Of a stretch of 64,000 bases of DNA, positions 48,986-57,630 are shown piece after piece (the stretch's first letter is position 1; each line of letters opens with the position of its first letter). The notes under the pieces are model-generated. The model did no database searches and was not told the origin of the DNA. It was given only the letters and a program-made list of their open reading frames with translations. The position numbers and the translations under genes are program-made. This stretch comes from Leclercia pneumoniae (GTDB taxonomy: Bacteria > Pseudomonadota > Gammaproteobacteria > Enterobacterales > Enterobacteriaceae): NCBI RefSeq assembly GCF_017348915.1, contig NZ_CP071383.1:124001-188000 (forward strand), read 5' to 3'.

Positions 48986-49735
48986 TTAGACCTCGCGCAG
49001 TAAATTAACGTAGTGACGGGTGACGGCCGTCAGATCCGGGCCTTCAAGCGGGAACTCGATCCCGCGAGGCGCATCGGCAGGCAGCCGATCCAGCAGCGCC
49101 AGCCAGCGGCAGTTTTCTGCTGCCGGGGGGACGGCACGAAAGTGATGTTGATGCGGCTCCGCCGCCTTCACGTGAATATAGCTCACCGCAGGCGCCAGGT
49201 GCTGCGCGGCCTCTTCCGGTGAATCACCTACCCACAGCCAGTTGCCCATATCGAACGTCAGGCTCACCGGAAGCGCCTGCACCCGGCAGGCGGCTTTAAA
49301 GCGCTGCATAGGGGCGAGCTGACCGAAATCAGTCTGATCGTTCTCGACCACCAGCGTCATGCCGCTCTCCTGCAGTAGCGGGCGCAGGGCTTCAAGCTGG
49401 TTTTTATCGCGAAAATGACCTAAAGAGACCTTCAGCCAGAGGGCATTAAGCGTACTGGCTTCGGCAAGGTAGCGCGGCAGCGCTGGGTTCAGCTCGCCTT
49501 CGGCGGTGAACAGGGAATCGGGAGCGGAGTAGCAGGCTAGCAGGCCCAGCAGCTCAATGGAGCGCGCCAGGGTAGGCAGCGCATTCAGTTCAGCGTCGTT
49601 GAACAGTTCGCGGCGGATCTCCACGCCGTCTGCGCCCGCTTTAGCAATGACAGGCAGTATGGCGCGCTGGCCCCCTGCTTCACGTATCCGGTCGGCGCCA
49701 TAGGCGGCGGTGACGACAATAATTTTTCTGCCCAC
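48986..49735 (-). CDS. kguE: Sugar-phosphate isomerase/epimerase-like protein (KguE-type)
   Basis: A TIM-barrel AP-endonuclease-2/xylose-isomerase-like protein. The start chosen is GTG at 49735 (V/MGRKIIVVTAAYGADR), with GGAG 7 bases upstream, giving 249 residues; an upstream in-frame ATG would run through the operator. Metal-site residues are spread over GVEIRRELF, LVVENDQTDFG, LTFDMGNWLWVG and SYIHVKAAEPHQHHF. It is first of the structural genes of the 2-ketogluconate operon. Its biochemical step is not well defined even in Pseudomonas. Confidence 0.8.
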   Translation of the reverse strand: MGRKIIVVTAAYGADRIREAGGQRAILPVIAKAGADGVEIRRELFNDAELNALPTLARSIELLGLLACYSAPDSLFTAEGELNPALPRYLAEASTLNALWLKVSLGHFRDKNQLEALRPLLQESGMTLVVENDQTDFGQLAPMQRFKAACRVQALPVSLTFDMGNWLWVGDSPEEAAQHLAPAVSYIHVKAAEPHQHHFRAVPPAAENCRWLALLDRLPADAPRGIEFPLEGPDLTAVTRHYVNLLREV

Positions 49736-49774
49736 TGGCTGACTCCATCGCGTTATCGATACTATTACGCTAGA

Positions 49775-49788
49775 TGGAACCGGTTCCA
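49775..49788. promoter_or_regulatory. Perfect 14-bp LacI-type operator (probable PtxS site)
   Basis: TGGAACCGGTTCCA, a perfect palindrome with a central CG, 40 bp upstream of the kguE GTG start and downstream of ptxS. It is very close to the Pseudomonas PtxS operator TGAAACCGGTTTCA. A promoter for kguEKT-ghrB should overlap it. Confidence 0.75.
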
Positions 49789-49836
49789 AAGAAAAGATCA
49801 GTATGTTGAATTTATGATCGTCATCACGAAGGGAGG

Positions 49837-50853
49837 TTAACGGGCGGTAGAGCCGCGAACAATCAGCTCGCCGGAGAAGTGCTGCTCGCGTACGGTATCA
49901 CTGGCCCCTTCAATGCGGCGCACAACCTGTTCCACCGCGGCATAGCCAATCTGCCAGGTGGGCTGTTTAAGGGTGGTGATCCCCACGCCTGCCAGTTCTG
50001 CCCACTCCAGCTCATCAAAGCCCAGTAAGCCGATGTCGCGGCCCCAGTGCAGCCCAACACGGCGCAGAGAACGAGCCACCTGCAGGGTGAGGGCACCGTT
50101 AGCGGAGATCACCGCCTTGCGCATACCGCGATGGCGTGAGTGGAATTGACGCAGGGCGATGTCCATCTGGTCCCCTTCATGCAGGGGAATTTCCGCGTTT
50201 TCAGCAATGACGCCAGGATAGCGGGCCAGGGTAGCGCGGAAGGCCGCCAGGCGTTCGCGGCGAGTATTGACCATACCCAGCGGCTCGCTGAGGAATAGGA
50301 TCGCTTCAAAGCCCTGTTCGATAAGATGTTCTGTCGCCGTCGTGGCGGCCTGCGTATTGTCCAGACCCACGACGTCGCAGGCAAATTCGGGAATTTTACG
50401 GTCGATAAGCACCATCGGCAGCGCTGACTGTTGCAGGCGGTTTAGCCCCTCTTCGCGCATGCCCACCGCGTTGACCACAATGCCTTCAACCTGATAACTG
50501 CGCAGCAGATCGAGATAGTGCAGCTCCTGGTCGAGTTCATTATTAGTGTTACAGACCAGCGGGGTGAACCCCTTTTCCCGACAGGCGGCTTCGATACCGC
50601 TCAGAACATTGACGGAGTAGGGGTTGGTGATATCGGCGATAATCAGGCCAATGAGCCGCGTACGGCCATGCTTCAGGCCACGGGCCATCAGGCTTGGACG
50701 ATAGTTAAGATCGGCGATCGCCTGTTCAATACGGGCCAGCAGCGCGTCGGAAAGCAGATGCTTTTCACCGTTGAGGTAACGGGAAATACTGGTTTTACCG
50801 GTTTTGGCGGCTTTCGCCACGTCGCTGATAGTGGCCCGTGTTGATTTGCTCAT
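49837..50853 (-). CDS. ptxS: LacI-family repressor (PtxS-type)
   Basis: A 338-residue LacI/GalR regulator. The N-terminal helix-turn-helix is TISDVAKAAKTGKTSISRYLN (about 8-28) with hinge NYRPSLMARGLK, followed by a periplasmic-binding-like effector domain. The ATG at 50853 was chosen by domain start. It is upstream of and co-oriented with kguEKT-ghrB, with a palindromic operator between. PtxS of Pseudomonas is induced by 2-ketogluconate; the same is inferred here. Confidence 0.85.
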   Translation of the reverse strand: MSKSTRATISDVAKAAKTGKTSISRYLNGEKHLLSDALLARIEQAIADLNYRPSLMARGLKHGRTRLIGLIIADITNPYSVNVLSGIEAACREKGFTPLVCNTNNELDQELHYLDLLRSYQVEGIVVNAVGMREEGLNRLQQSALPMVLIDRKIPEFACDVVGLDNTQAATTATEHLIEQGFEAILFLSEPLGMVNTRRERLAAFRATLARYPGVIAENAEIPLHEGDQMDIALRQFHSRHRGMRKAVISANGALTLQVARSLRRVGLHWGRDIGLLGFDELEWAELAGVGITTLKQPTWQIGYAAVEQVVRRIEGASDTVREQHFSGELIVRGSTAR

Positions 50854-50913
50854 CGCTGATTCCTTTGCCTGAAGTGAGAACACCTTAGCGCGAAAATCAA
50901 CGATGGCAAGCCC

Positions 50914-51576
50914 TTACTGGATTGGGCTCAGGGTAATTTCTACGCGGCGGTTCTGCGCTTTGCCTTCCGCCGTGCTGTTACTGGCGATCGGATTTGCCGG
51001 GCCCATACCGTTGGTACGAATACGGTTCGCGGCGACGCCCTGGGTGATCAGCGCGCTGGCCACGGAATCCGCACGCTGCTGGGAGAGACGCATGTTCAGA
51101 TCCTGGCTGCCGGTGCTGTCGGTGTAGCCAAGCACGTTAACCGCCGTTTTGCTGTACTCTTTCAGCACCATCGCCACGCCGGTCAGGGTATTCGCGCCAG
51201 CCGGTTTCAGCGTTGCGCTGCTGCTATCGAAGGTCACATTGTTTGGCATGTTCAGAATGATGTTATCGCCGCTGCGCGTCACGCTAACGCCTGTACCCTG
51301 CATTTTGTCGCGCAGTTTTGCTTCCTGCACGTCCATGTAATAACCGACGCCGCCGCCCAGCGCGGCACCGGCTGCTGCGCCAATTAACGCTCCTTTGCCG
51401 CGATCTTTCTTAGAGGAGGAGAGGGCGCCAACGCCCGCGCCTACCAGGGAACCGAGCCCGGCACCGATGCCGGATTTACCGGCTTCGCGTTCGCCGGTGT
51501 AAGGGTTTGTGGTGCAGCCTGAAACAGCCAGTGCGCCGCTGACCAGCGCGGCAATCATGAGTACGCGTTTTTTCAT
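50914..51576 (-). CDS. yiaD: OmpA-family outer membrane lipoprotein YiaD
   Basis: A 220-residue protein (219 in E. coli). The lipoprotein signal has lipobox LAVSGC. A glycine-zipper segment (about 35-82, GAGLGSLVGAGVGAL and GAAAGAALGGGVG) precedes the C-terminal OmpA peptidoglycan-binding domain (about 105-215, VNVLGYTDSTGSQDLNMRLSQQRADSV). E. coli YiaD is a multicopy suppressor of bamB defects, so an envelope role is likely. Confidence 0.95.
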   Translation of the reverse strand: MKKRVLMIAALVSGALAVSGCTTNPYTGEREAGKSGIGAGLGSLVGAGVGALSSSKKDRGKGALIGAAAGAALGGGVGYYMDVQEAKLRDKMQGTGVSVTRSGDNIILNMPNNVTFDSSSATLKPAGANTLTGVAMVLKEYSKTAVNVLGYTDSTGSQDLNMRLSQQRADSVASALITQGVAANRIRTNGMGPANPIASNSTAEGKAQNRRVEITLSPIQ

Positions 51577-51744
51577 CTTATTTCCTTAATCCTTTTTATT
51601 CTTTGCCACGACGAGCGTGGCGGTTGATTATGACGCGCAGATATGTAGAAAATTCCAGGGATAACTCTGAATTATGTTTCTAATCATAAACAGCCTCGAA
51701 GAAGGCGATGAAAACCTGCAACAGGCAACCCGGGAGCGCACGCT

Positions 51745-54072
51745 TTGACCACTTCAATTAAAACCATTCTGACTGCGGCCCACTGGGGGCCGATGCTGGT
51801 AGAGACCGATGGCGACACAGTGTTGTCATCCCGCGGGGCGCTGCCCACCCCTTACCCGAACTCATTGCAGACGGTGGTGCGCGATCAGGTGCACAGTAAA
51901 ACCCGCGTGCGCTGGCCGATGGTGCGGAAAGGTTTTCTCGCTTCGCCGGATAATCCGCAGGGGGTACGCGGGGAAGATGAATTTGTCCGTGTCAGCTGGG
52001 ACGATGCCCTTGCATTGATTGATTCGCAGCATAAACGTATCCGCAACAGCTATGGCCCGTCCTCTATCTTTGCCGGATCGTACGGCTGGCGATCTAACGG
52101 CGTGTTACACAAGGCGGCGACGCTACTGCAGCGCTATATGAGCCTCGCCGGCGGCTATACCGGCCATCTTGGGGATTACTCCACCGGTGCCGCGCAGGCG
52201 ATCATGCCGTATGTTGTAGGGGGAAATGAGGTTTATCAGCAGCAGACCAGCTGGCCGCTGGTGCTGGAACATACCGACGTGGTGGTGCTCTGGAGCGCCA
52301 ACCCACTCAATACCCTGAAAATTGCCTGGAACGCCAGCGACGAGCAGGGTATCCCTTACTTCGATGCACTACGTAAGAGCGGTAAGCGCATCATCTGTAT
52401 CGATCCTATGCGCTCCGAAACTGCCGATTTCTTCGGCGAGGCGGCAGAGTGGATCGCCCCGCATATGGGCACCGACGTGGCGATGATGCTGGGCATTGCG
52501 CATACCCTGGTTGAAAACAACTGGCACGACACGGCGTTTCTTGCCCGCTGCACCAGCGGTTATGACCAATTCGCCGATTACCTGACGGGGAAAACGGATG
52601 GCATCGCGAAAACGGCCGAGTGGGCGGCGGCGATTTGCGGCGTAAATGCCGGGAAAATTCGTGAATTGGCAGAACTCTTCCATAGCAACCGCACCATGTT
52701 GATGGCGGGCTGGGGGATGCAGCGTCAGCAGTTTGGCGAGCAGAAGCACTGGATGCTGGTCACTCTGGCAGCCATGATCGGCCAGATCGGCACGCCGGGC
52801 GGCGGTTTTGGTCTCTCTTATCACTTCGCTAATGGCGGTAATCCAACGCGTCGTGCGGCGGTACTGGCCTCGATGCAGGGCAGCGTACAGGGTGGCACCG
52901 ATGCCGTAGAAAAAATCCCGGTAGCGCGCATCGTCGAGGCGCTGGAAAATCCGGGCGGTTTCTACCAGCACAACGGTATGGACCGGCACTTCCCGGATAT
53001 CCGCTTCGTCTGGTGGGCGGGCGGCGCCAACTTTACGCACCATCAGGACACTAACCGATTAATCCGTGCCTGGCAGAAGCCGGAGCTGGTGGTCATTTCC
53101 GAGTGCTTCTGGACCGCAGCGGCCCGACATGCAGATATCGTTCTGCCGGCCACCACCTCGTTTGAACGCAACGACATGACCATGACCGGCGACTACAGTA
53201 ATCAACACATGGTGCCCATGAAGCGCGTGGTGCCGCCGCGCGATGAGGCGCGTGATGATCTGGAGGTCTTTGCTGAGCTGAGCGAACGGTGGGAAGCGGG
53301 TGGACGTGCGCGATTTACGGAAGGCAAAACCGACCTGGAGTGGCTGGAGAGCTTCTATCAGATCGCAGCGCAGCGCGGTGCCTCACAGGGGGTGACCTTG
53401 CCGCCCTTTGCCGAGTTCTGGGAGGCGAATGCGATCGTCGAAATGCCCGAAAATGCGCAAAATGCACAGTTTGTACGTTTCGCCGACTTCCGTCGCGATC
53501 CTGAGGCGCATCCGTTAAAAACCGAAAGCGGCAAGATTGTGATCCACTCAGCACGTATCGCCAGTTTTGGTTACGCCGATTGTCCGCCGCATCCGATGTG
53601 GCTGGAGCCGGACGAGTGGCATGGCAACGCCGAGCCGCAACAACTGCAGATACTCTCTGCTCATCCAGCGCATCGCCTGCATAGCCAGCTGAACTACTCT
53701 TCACTGCGCGAACAGTATGCGGTTGCCGGGCGCGAGCCGGTCACGCTGCACCCCATCGACGCTCACGCGCGCGGCATTGCCGACGGGGATGTGGTGCGTG
53801 TCTGGAACCAGCGTGGGCAGGTACTGGCGGGGGCGGTCGTGAGCGAGGGTATCAAGCCCGGCGTGATCTGTATTCACCAGGGGGCATGGCCTGATCTGGA
53901 ACGTAGCGCAGGGGGGATCTGTAAAAACGGTGCGGTTAACGTTCTGACGAAAGATCTCCCCAGCTCGAAGCTAGGGAATGGTTGCGCGGGGAATACGGCG
54001 CTGGCCTGGCTGGAGAAATATCAAGGGCCGGAGCTACCGCTTACGGCGTTTGATCCGCCTGCCAGCTCATAA
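51745..54072 (+). CDS. bisC: Biotin sulfoxide reductase BisC
   Basis: A cytoplasmic molybdenum bis-MGD oxidoreductase of the DMSO/TMAO reductase family that reduces biotin sulfoxide and methionine sulfoxide. It has 775 residues (777 in E. coli) and no Tat signal. The start is the TTG at 51745, with CGGGAG upstream and conserved [15 protein letters not shown] soon after. The molybdenum-ligand Ser is in [13 protein letters not shown] near 149. Other cofactor-binding stretches are [14 protein letters not shown] and [19 protein letters not shown]. The 3' end overlaps convergent yiaC by 32 bp. Confidence 0.95.
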   Translation: MTTSIKTILTAAHWGPMLVETDGDTVLSSRGALPTPYPNSLQTVVRDQVHSKTRVRWPMVRKGFLASPDNPQGVRGEDEFVRVSWDDALALIDSQHKRIRNSYGPSSIFAGSYGWRSNGVLHKAATLLQRYMSLAGGYTGHLGDYSTGAAQAIMPYVVGGNEVYQQQTSWPLVLEHTDVVVLWSANPLNTLKIAWNASDEQGIPYFDALRKSGKRIICIDPMRSETADFFGEAAEWIAPHMGTDVAMMLGIAHTLVENNWHDTAFLARCTSGYDQFADYLTGKTDGIAKTAEWAAAICGVNAGKIRELAELFHSNRTMLMAGWGMQRQQFGEQKHWMLVTLAAMIGQIGTPGGGFGLSYHFANGGNPTRRAAVLASMQGSVQGGTDAVEKIPVARIVEALENPGGFYQHNGMDRHFPDIRFVWWAGGANFTHHQDTNRLIRAWQKPELVVISECFWTAAARHADIVLPATTSFERNDMTMTGDYSNQHMVPMKRVVPPRDEARDDLEVFAELSERWEAGGRARFTEGKTDLEWLESFYQIAAQRGASQGVTLPPFAEFWEANAIVEMPENAQNAQFVRFADFRRDPEAHPLKTESGKIVIHSARIASFGYADCPPHPMWLEPDEWHGNAEPQQLQILSAHPAHRLHSQLNYSSLREQYAVAGREPVTLHPIDAHARGIADGDVVRVWNQRGQVLAGAVVSEGIKPGVICIHQGAWPDLERSAGGICKNGAVNVLTKDLPSSKLGNGCAGNTALAWLEKYQGPELPLTAFDPPASS

Positions 54073-54481
54073 TCCACGTCGGGTGCTGGGTGTCTTCCTG
54101 CCAGGCGCTATCCATAATGCGAAAGCCCTGAGCATGGTAGAAATTCACCGCCCGGGTGTTTTTCTGATACACCTCCAGGCTCAGGGCCGGGTAGCGCTGT
54201 TTAACATGGTTGATCAGCGCCTTCCCGATGCCTTTACCCGTGTATGACGGCGCGACAAATAGCGCGCCGATATACTGAACATGCAGGACGCTGATAAATC
54301 CGCACACCTCATCTGCCTCGTCCCAGACCCAGGTCTCTGCCGATGGCAGATAAACATCCCGGACGATCGCTTCGCTCTCTTGCCAGTAGCTGGCCTCAAT
54401 AAACGGATGGGCGAGGGTGGTACTTTCCAGCCATAAGCGCAGCAAGGGAGAGGTGTCATCACTCAGCCATGCGCGGATCAT
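54041..54481 (-). CDS. yiaC: GNAT N-acetyltransferase YiaC
   Basis: A 146-residue GNAT enzyme, the same length as E. coli YiaC, which acetylates protein lysines. The acetyl-CoA loop is visible as [23 protein letters not shown] (about 76-97), followed by [21 protein letters not shown]. Its start overlaps the tag 3' end by 23 bp (same strand, coupled translation), and its 3' end overlaps bisC. Confidence 0.93.
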   Translation of the reverse strand: MIRAWLSDDTSPLLRLWLESTTLAHPFIEASYWQESEAIVRDVYLPSAETWVWDEADEVCGFISVLHVQYIGALFVAPSYTGKGIGKALINHVKQRYPALSLEVYQKNTRAVNFYHAQGFRIMDSAWQEDTQHPTWIMSWQADQTP

Positions 54482-55040
54482 GCTGGCCTCCGGAATAACA
54501 AAAACAGCTCGTCACGTGGTCATTCACCATCCCGCTGGCCTGCATAAAGGCATAACAGATGGTGGTGCCGACAAATTTAAACCCGCGCTTTTTCAGCGCT
54601 TTCGATAAGGCGTCTGAGGTTGGCGTCGAGGCGGGGACCTCTGCCAGGGTCGTGGCCTGGGTCAGTTGCGGCTGATGGCCGACAAACGACCAGATAAAAT
54701 CTGAAAATGCTTCGCCATTTGCCTCCATTGCCAGCAGCGCGCGTGCGTTACCGATAATGGCCTGAATCTTACCGCGATGGCGGATAATCCCTGCGTCCTG
54801 CACCAGCCGCTCAACGTCGTCTTCCGTCATCTCCGCCACCTTTTCCGGATCGAAATGGTGGAAGGCCTGGCGGTAATTCTCGCGTTTTTTCAATACGGTA
54901 ATCCAGGAAAGACCGGCCTGCTGGCCCTCAAGGCAGATCATTTCAAAAAGATAGCGGCGGTCGGTTTCTGGTACGCCCCACTCTTTATCGTGATAGGCGA
55001 TATAAAGCGGGTCTTCGCTTACCCAGCCACAACGTTGCAT
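54459..55040 (-). CDS. tag: DNA-3-methyladenine glycosylase I (Tag)
   Basis: Base-excision repair enzyme that removes 3-methyladenine from DNA. It has 193 residues (187 in E. coli). Zinc ligands Cys4 and His17 (RCGWVSEDPLYIAYHDKEWG) and the C-terminal His/Cys (NDHVTSCFC) are present. The active-site Glu is in CLEGQQAGLSW near 38. It is the first gene of a two-gene tag-yiaC operon. Confidence 0.96.
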   Translation of the reverse strand: MQRCGWVSEDPLYIAYHDKEWGVPETDRRYLFEMICLEGQQAGLSWITVLKKRENYRQAFHHFDPEKVAEMTEDDVERLVQDAGIIRHRGKIQAIIGNARALLAMEANGEAFSDFIWSFVGHQPQLTQATTLAEVPASTPTSDALSKALKKRGFKFVGTTICYAFMQASGMVNDHVTSCFCYSGGQHDPRMAE

Positions 55041-55225
55041 AGTCCATCTCCCTCATAGTGATTGAATCCACGAAAATTTCCATCGGCCCGGCTTGACGTG
55101 GTAGTTAAAAAGACAATAGTTAATACAGGGTTTAATGCGTTCTACGCCATGCCTGAAAACCCGCTTACCTATCTATTAACAATGACAAATATCGCCGAAT
55201 TCGGCTCTCTTCTGGAGTCGCTTTG

Positions 55226-55930
55226 ATGATGATAAAAAAAATCAGTGGCCGCCATGCCGCGACAGGCGTGGTGAGTTTGTTAGTCTGTCTGCTTTCAGGT
55301 AACACAGCATTTGCCTGGCAACAGGAATATATCGTTTCAGATAACGTAAATAATACTACTGAGCGCTACACATGGGATGACGATCACCAACCGCGTTATG
55401 AAGATATCCTCGCGGAGCGGATCCGCTCATCGCAAAATGCCCCGGCCGTGTCGGTCAATTTGGCCGACGCCTCTTCAGCGATGCCGGGAAGTACGATGAG
55501 CGTGGGGGTCAATATTCCTGTAGCACGCCGCATCACTACCGGGCCGATTGTCTCCTGGCGCTATGATGGCTCACCCTCCACCATGTATAACGAGTTTGGG
55601 GACAGCGTCAGCACGTCATCTCTGACCGATCCCCTCTGGCATGCCAGTGTCAGCACCCTGGGCTGGCGTGTAGACTCCCATCTGGGCGGCCTGCGGCCAT
55701 GGGCGCAAATCAGTTATAACCAGCAGTTTGGCGATAACCAGTGGAAGAGCCAGGCGGGGTTCAGTAAAACCGCTGCATCGCAGCAGCCAGACAGCTGGAT
55801 GGACGTCACCGTGGGGGCCGATATTCCGCTTTATCCCCATATGGCGGCCTACGCTTCGCTCTCTCAGTCTGCGAGCATGGTCTTAGGCGAGGATTACCTC
55901 TATACGCTGGGTGTTAGCGCTAAGTTTTAA
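55226..55930 (+). CDS. yhjY: YhjY-type autotransporter-domain-like outer membrane protein
   Basis: A 234-residue exported protein. The signal peptide (GVVSLLVCLLSGNTAFA) is cleaved near residue 30. The rest is a short predicted beta-barrel with amphipathic strands (SVSTLGWRVDSHLGGLRPWAQISYNQQFG) and terminal LGVSAKF. It matches the position and size of E. coli yhjY between tag and yhjX. The start is ambiguous between ATG 55226 and 55229; GGAG is at 55213. Function is unknown. Confidence 0.85.
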   Translation: MMIKKISGRHAATGVVSLLVCLLSGNTAFAWQQEYIVSDNVNNTTERYTWDDDHQPRYEDILAERIRSSQNAPAVSVNLADASSAMPGSTMSVGVNIPVARRITTGPIVSWRYDGSPSTMYNEFGDSVSTSSLTDPLWHASVSTLGWRVDSHLGGLRPWAQISYNQQFGDNQWKSQAGFSKTAASQQPDSWMDVTVGADIPLYPHMAAYASLSQSASMVLGEDYLYTLGVSAKF

Positions 55931-56053
55931 AGTTGTTGTTTTTTTGTGCGTTAAATTCGTAAAAAGTGTACGGATGGCAGGCCTTGTAGCGATAGTAGGT
56001 ACTAACGCAATTGGGCAGAATCGTATCGTCCAGGCCATTCATTCCCCATTTAC

Positions 56054-56084
56054 GGCATTTCATTCCGTCTCCCCTGCATTTCAT
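56054..56084 (+). promoter_or_regulatory. YpdB (pyruvate-responsive) direct-repeat operator of yhjX
   Basis: GGCATTTCAT, exactly 11 bp, then TGCATTTCAT. This matches the known YpdB target GGCATTTCAT-N11-GGCATTTCAT at E. coli yhjX with one mismatch, about 80 bp upstream of the yhjX ATG. It indicates control by the YpdA/YpdB extracellular-pyruvate sensing pair. Confidence 0.85.
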
Positions 56085-56165
56085 ACCGTTTTCCCCCTAT
56101 GGATGCAGGGTTTTGCGTATCGTTGTCAGCAGTGAATTTCCCCTTTTCCCTGCAGGACAACTGCC

Positions 56166-57368
56166 ATGAATACATCAACCTCTAACCGCACTCGCTGGCT
56201 TACCCTTTTCGGTACAATCGTGACTCAGTTTGCGCTGGGATCGGTTTATACCTGGAGCCTGTTTAACAGCGCGCTGTCCGAGAAACTGGATGCGCCTGTC
56301 AGTCAGGTTGCTTTCTCGTTTGGCTTACTGAGCCTGGGCCTGGCGCTCTCCTCCTCCGTGGCCGGTAAATTACAAGAGCGTTTTGGCGTGAAGCGCGTGA
56401 CCATGGCCTCCGGGATTATGCTGGGTGTCGGCTTCTTCCTGACGGCACATTCCAACAGCCTGCTGATGTTGTGGCTCAGCGCCGGGGTGCTGGTCGGGTT
56501 AGCGGACGGGGCGGGTTACCTGCTGACGCTGTCGAACTGTGTGAAATGGTTCCCCGAGCGTAAAGGGCTGATCTCTGCCTTTTCGATCGGCTCCTATGGT
56601 TTGGGCAGCCTCGGGTTTAAATTTATCGATTCCCAACTGCTGGCTTCAGTCGGCCTCGAAAAGACCTTTATGATCTGGGGCGCCATCGTGCTGGTGATGA
56701 TTGTCTTCGGCGCGACGTTAATGAAAGACGCACCGCAGCAAACGGTGAAGTCGGTGAATGGGGTGGTGGAGAACGACTTCACCCTGGCGCAGTCCATGCG
56801 TAAACCGCAGTACTGGATGCTGGCGGTGATGTTCCTGACTGCCTGCATGAGCGGCCTGTATGTCATCGGCGTGGCGAAAGATATCGCCCAGGGAATGGTG
56901 AAGCTGGATGTGGCCACTGCGGCGAATGCGGTGACGGTAATCTCTATCGCTAATCTCTCGGGTCGCCTGGTGCTGGGGATCCTCTCTGACAAAATCGCCC
57001 GTATCCGTGTTATCACGCTCGGACAGGTCGTCTCTCTGGTGGGGATGGCGGCGCTGCTCTTCGCTCCGCTGAATGAAATCACCTTCTTCGCGGCCATCGC
57101 CTGTGTTGCTTTTAACTTCGGTGGCACCATCACGGTCTTCCCGTCGCTGGTCAGCGAGTTCTTCGGCCTGAACAACCTGGCGAAAAACTACGGTGTGATT
57201 TACCTGGGCTTCGGGATTGGTAGTATCTGCGGTTCGTTGATTGCATCGCTGTTCGGCGGCTTCTATGTCACCTTCTGCGTTATCTTCGCTCTGCTGATCC
57301 TCTCACTGGCGCTCTCCACCACCATTCGTCAGCCGCAGCGTGAAGTTTACTCCGAAGCGCATGCCTGA
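56166..57368 (+). CDS. yhjX: MFS transporter YhjX (pyruvate-induced)
   Basis: A 400-residue inner-membrane transporter of the oxalate/formate antiporter-like MFS branch (402 in E. coli). About 12 segments are visible, with the family start RWLTLFGTIVTQFALGSVYTWSLFNSALS. E. coli yhjX is the main target of YpdB and is induced by extracellular pyruvate. Transport of pyruvate or a related acid is suspected, not proven. An operator is present upstream. Confidence 0.94.
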   Translation: MNTSTSNRTRWLTLFGTIVTQFALGSVYTWSLFNSALSEKLDAPVSQVAFSFGLLSLGLALSSSVAGKLQERFGVKRVTMASGIMLGVGFFLTAHSNSLLMLWLSAGVLVGLADGAGYLLTLSNCVKWFPERKGLISAFSIGSYGLGSLGFKFIDSQLLASVGLEKTFMIWGAIVLVMIVFGATLMKDAPQQTVKSVNGVVENDFTLAQSMRKPQYWMLAVMFLTACMSGLYVIGVAKDIAQGMVKLDVATAANAVTVISIANLSGRLVLGILSDKIARIRVITLGQVVSLVGMAALLFAPLNEITFFAAIACVAFNFGGTITVFPSLVSEFFGLNNLAKNYGVIYLGFGIGSICGSLIASLFGGFYVTFCVIFALLILSLALSTTIRQPQREVYSEAHA

Positions 57369-57378
57369 ATAATCCCCT

Positions 57379-57406
57379 AAAGGCCGGAGCCTCCGGCCTT
57401 TGCTTC
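57379..57406 (+). terminator. Terminator after yhjX
   Basis: AAAGGCCGG/CCGGCCTTT (57379-57387, 57393-57401), a 9-bp stem with a 5-base loop, 10 bp after the stop. The T-run is short and broken (TTTGCTT). Confidence 0.75.
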
Positions 57407-57630
57407 CCCGCCTTACTACAGAAACGGGTCAGATGAATGTCATCGGACTTGTTTTTTTGTAAATATCTGCAGCGATCACACTCTATGCTGCCACTTTTTC
57501 GTCTCCCTGTGGTCTACTCTACCGCGCTTGAGATGGTTTCCCTTAAAAACATCGTCAACGAAGACTCCGCCTGTGCACTGTTAATCTGTAAGTGAAGCAG
57601 CAATATTTTTCTTTTTTCCAGGTCATTTTA

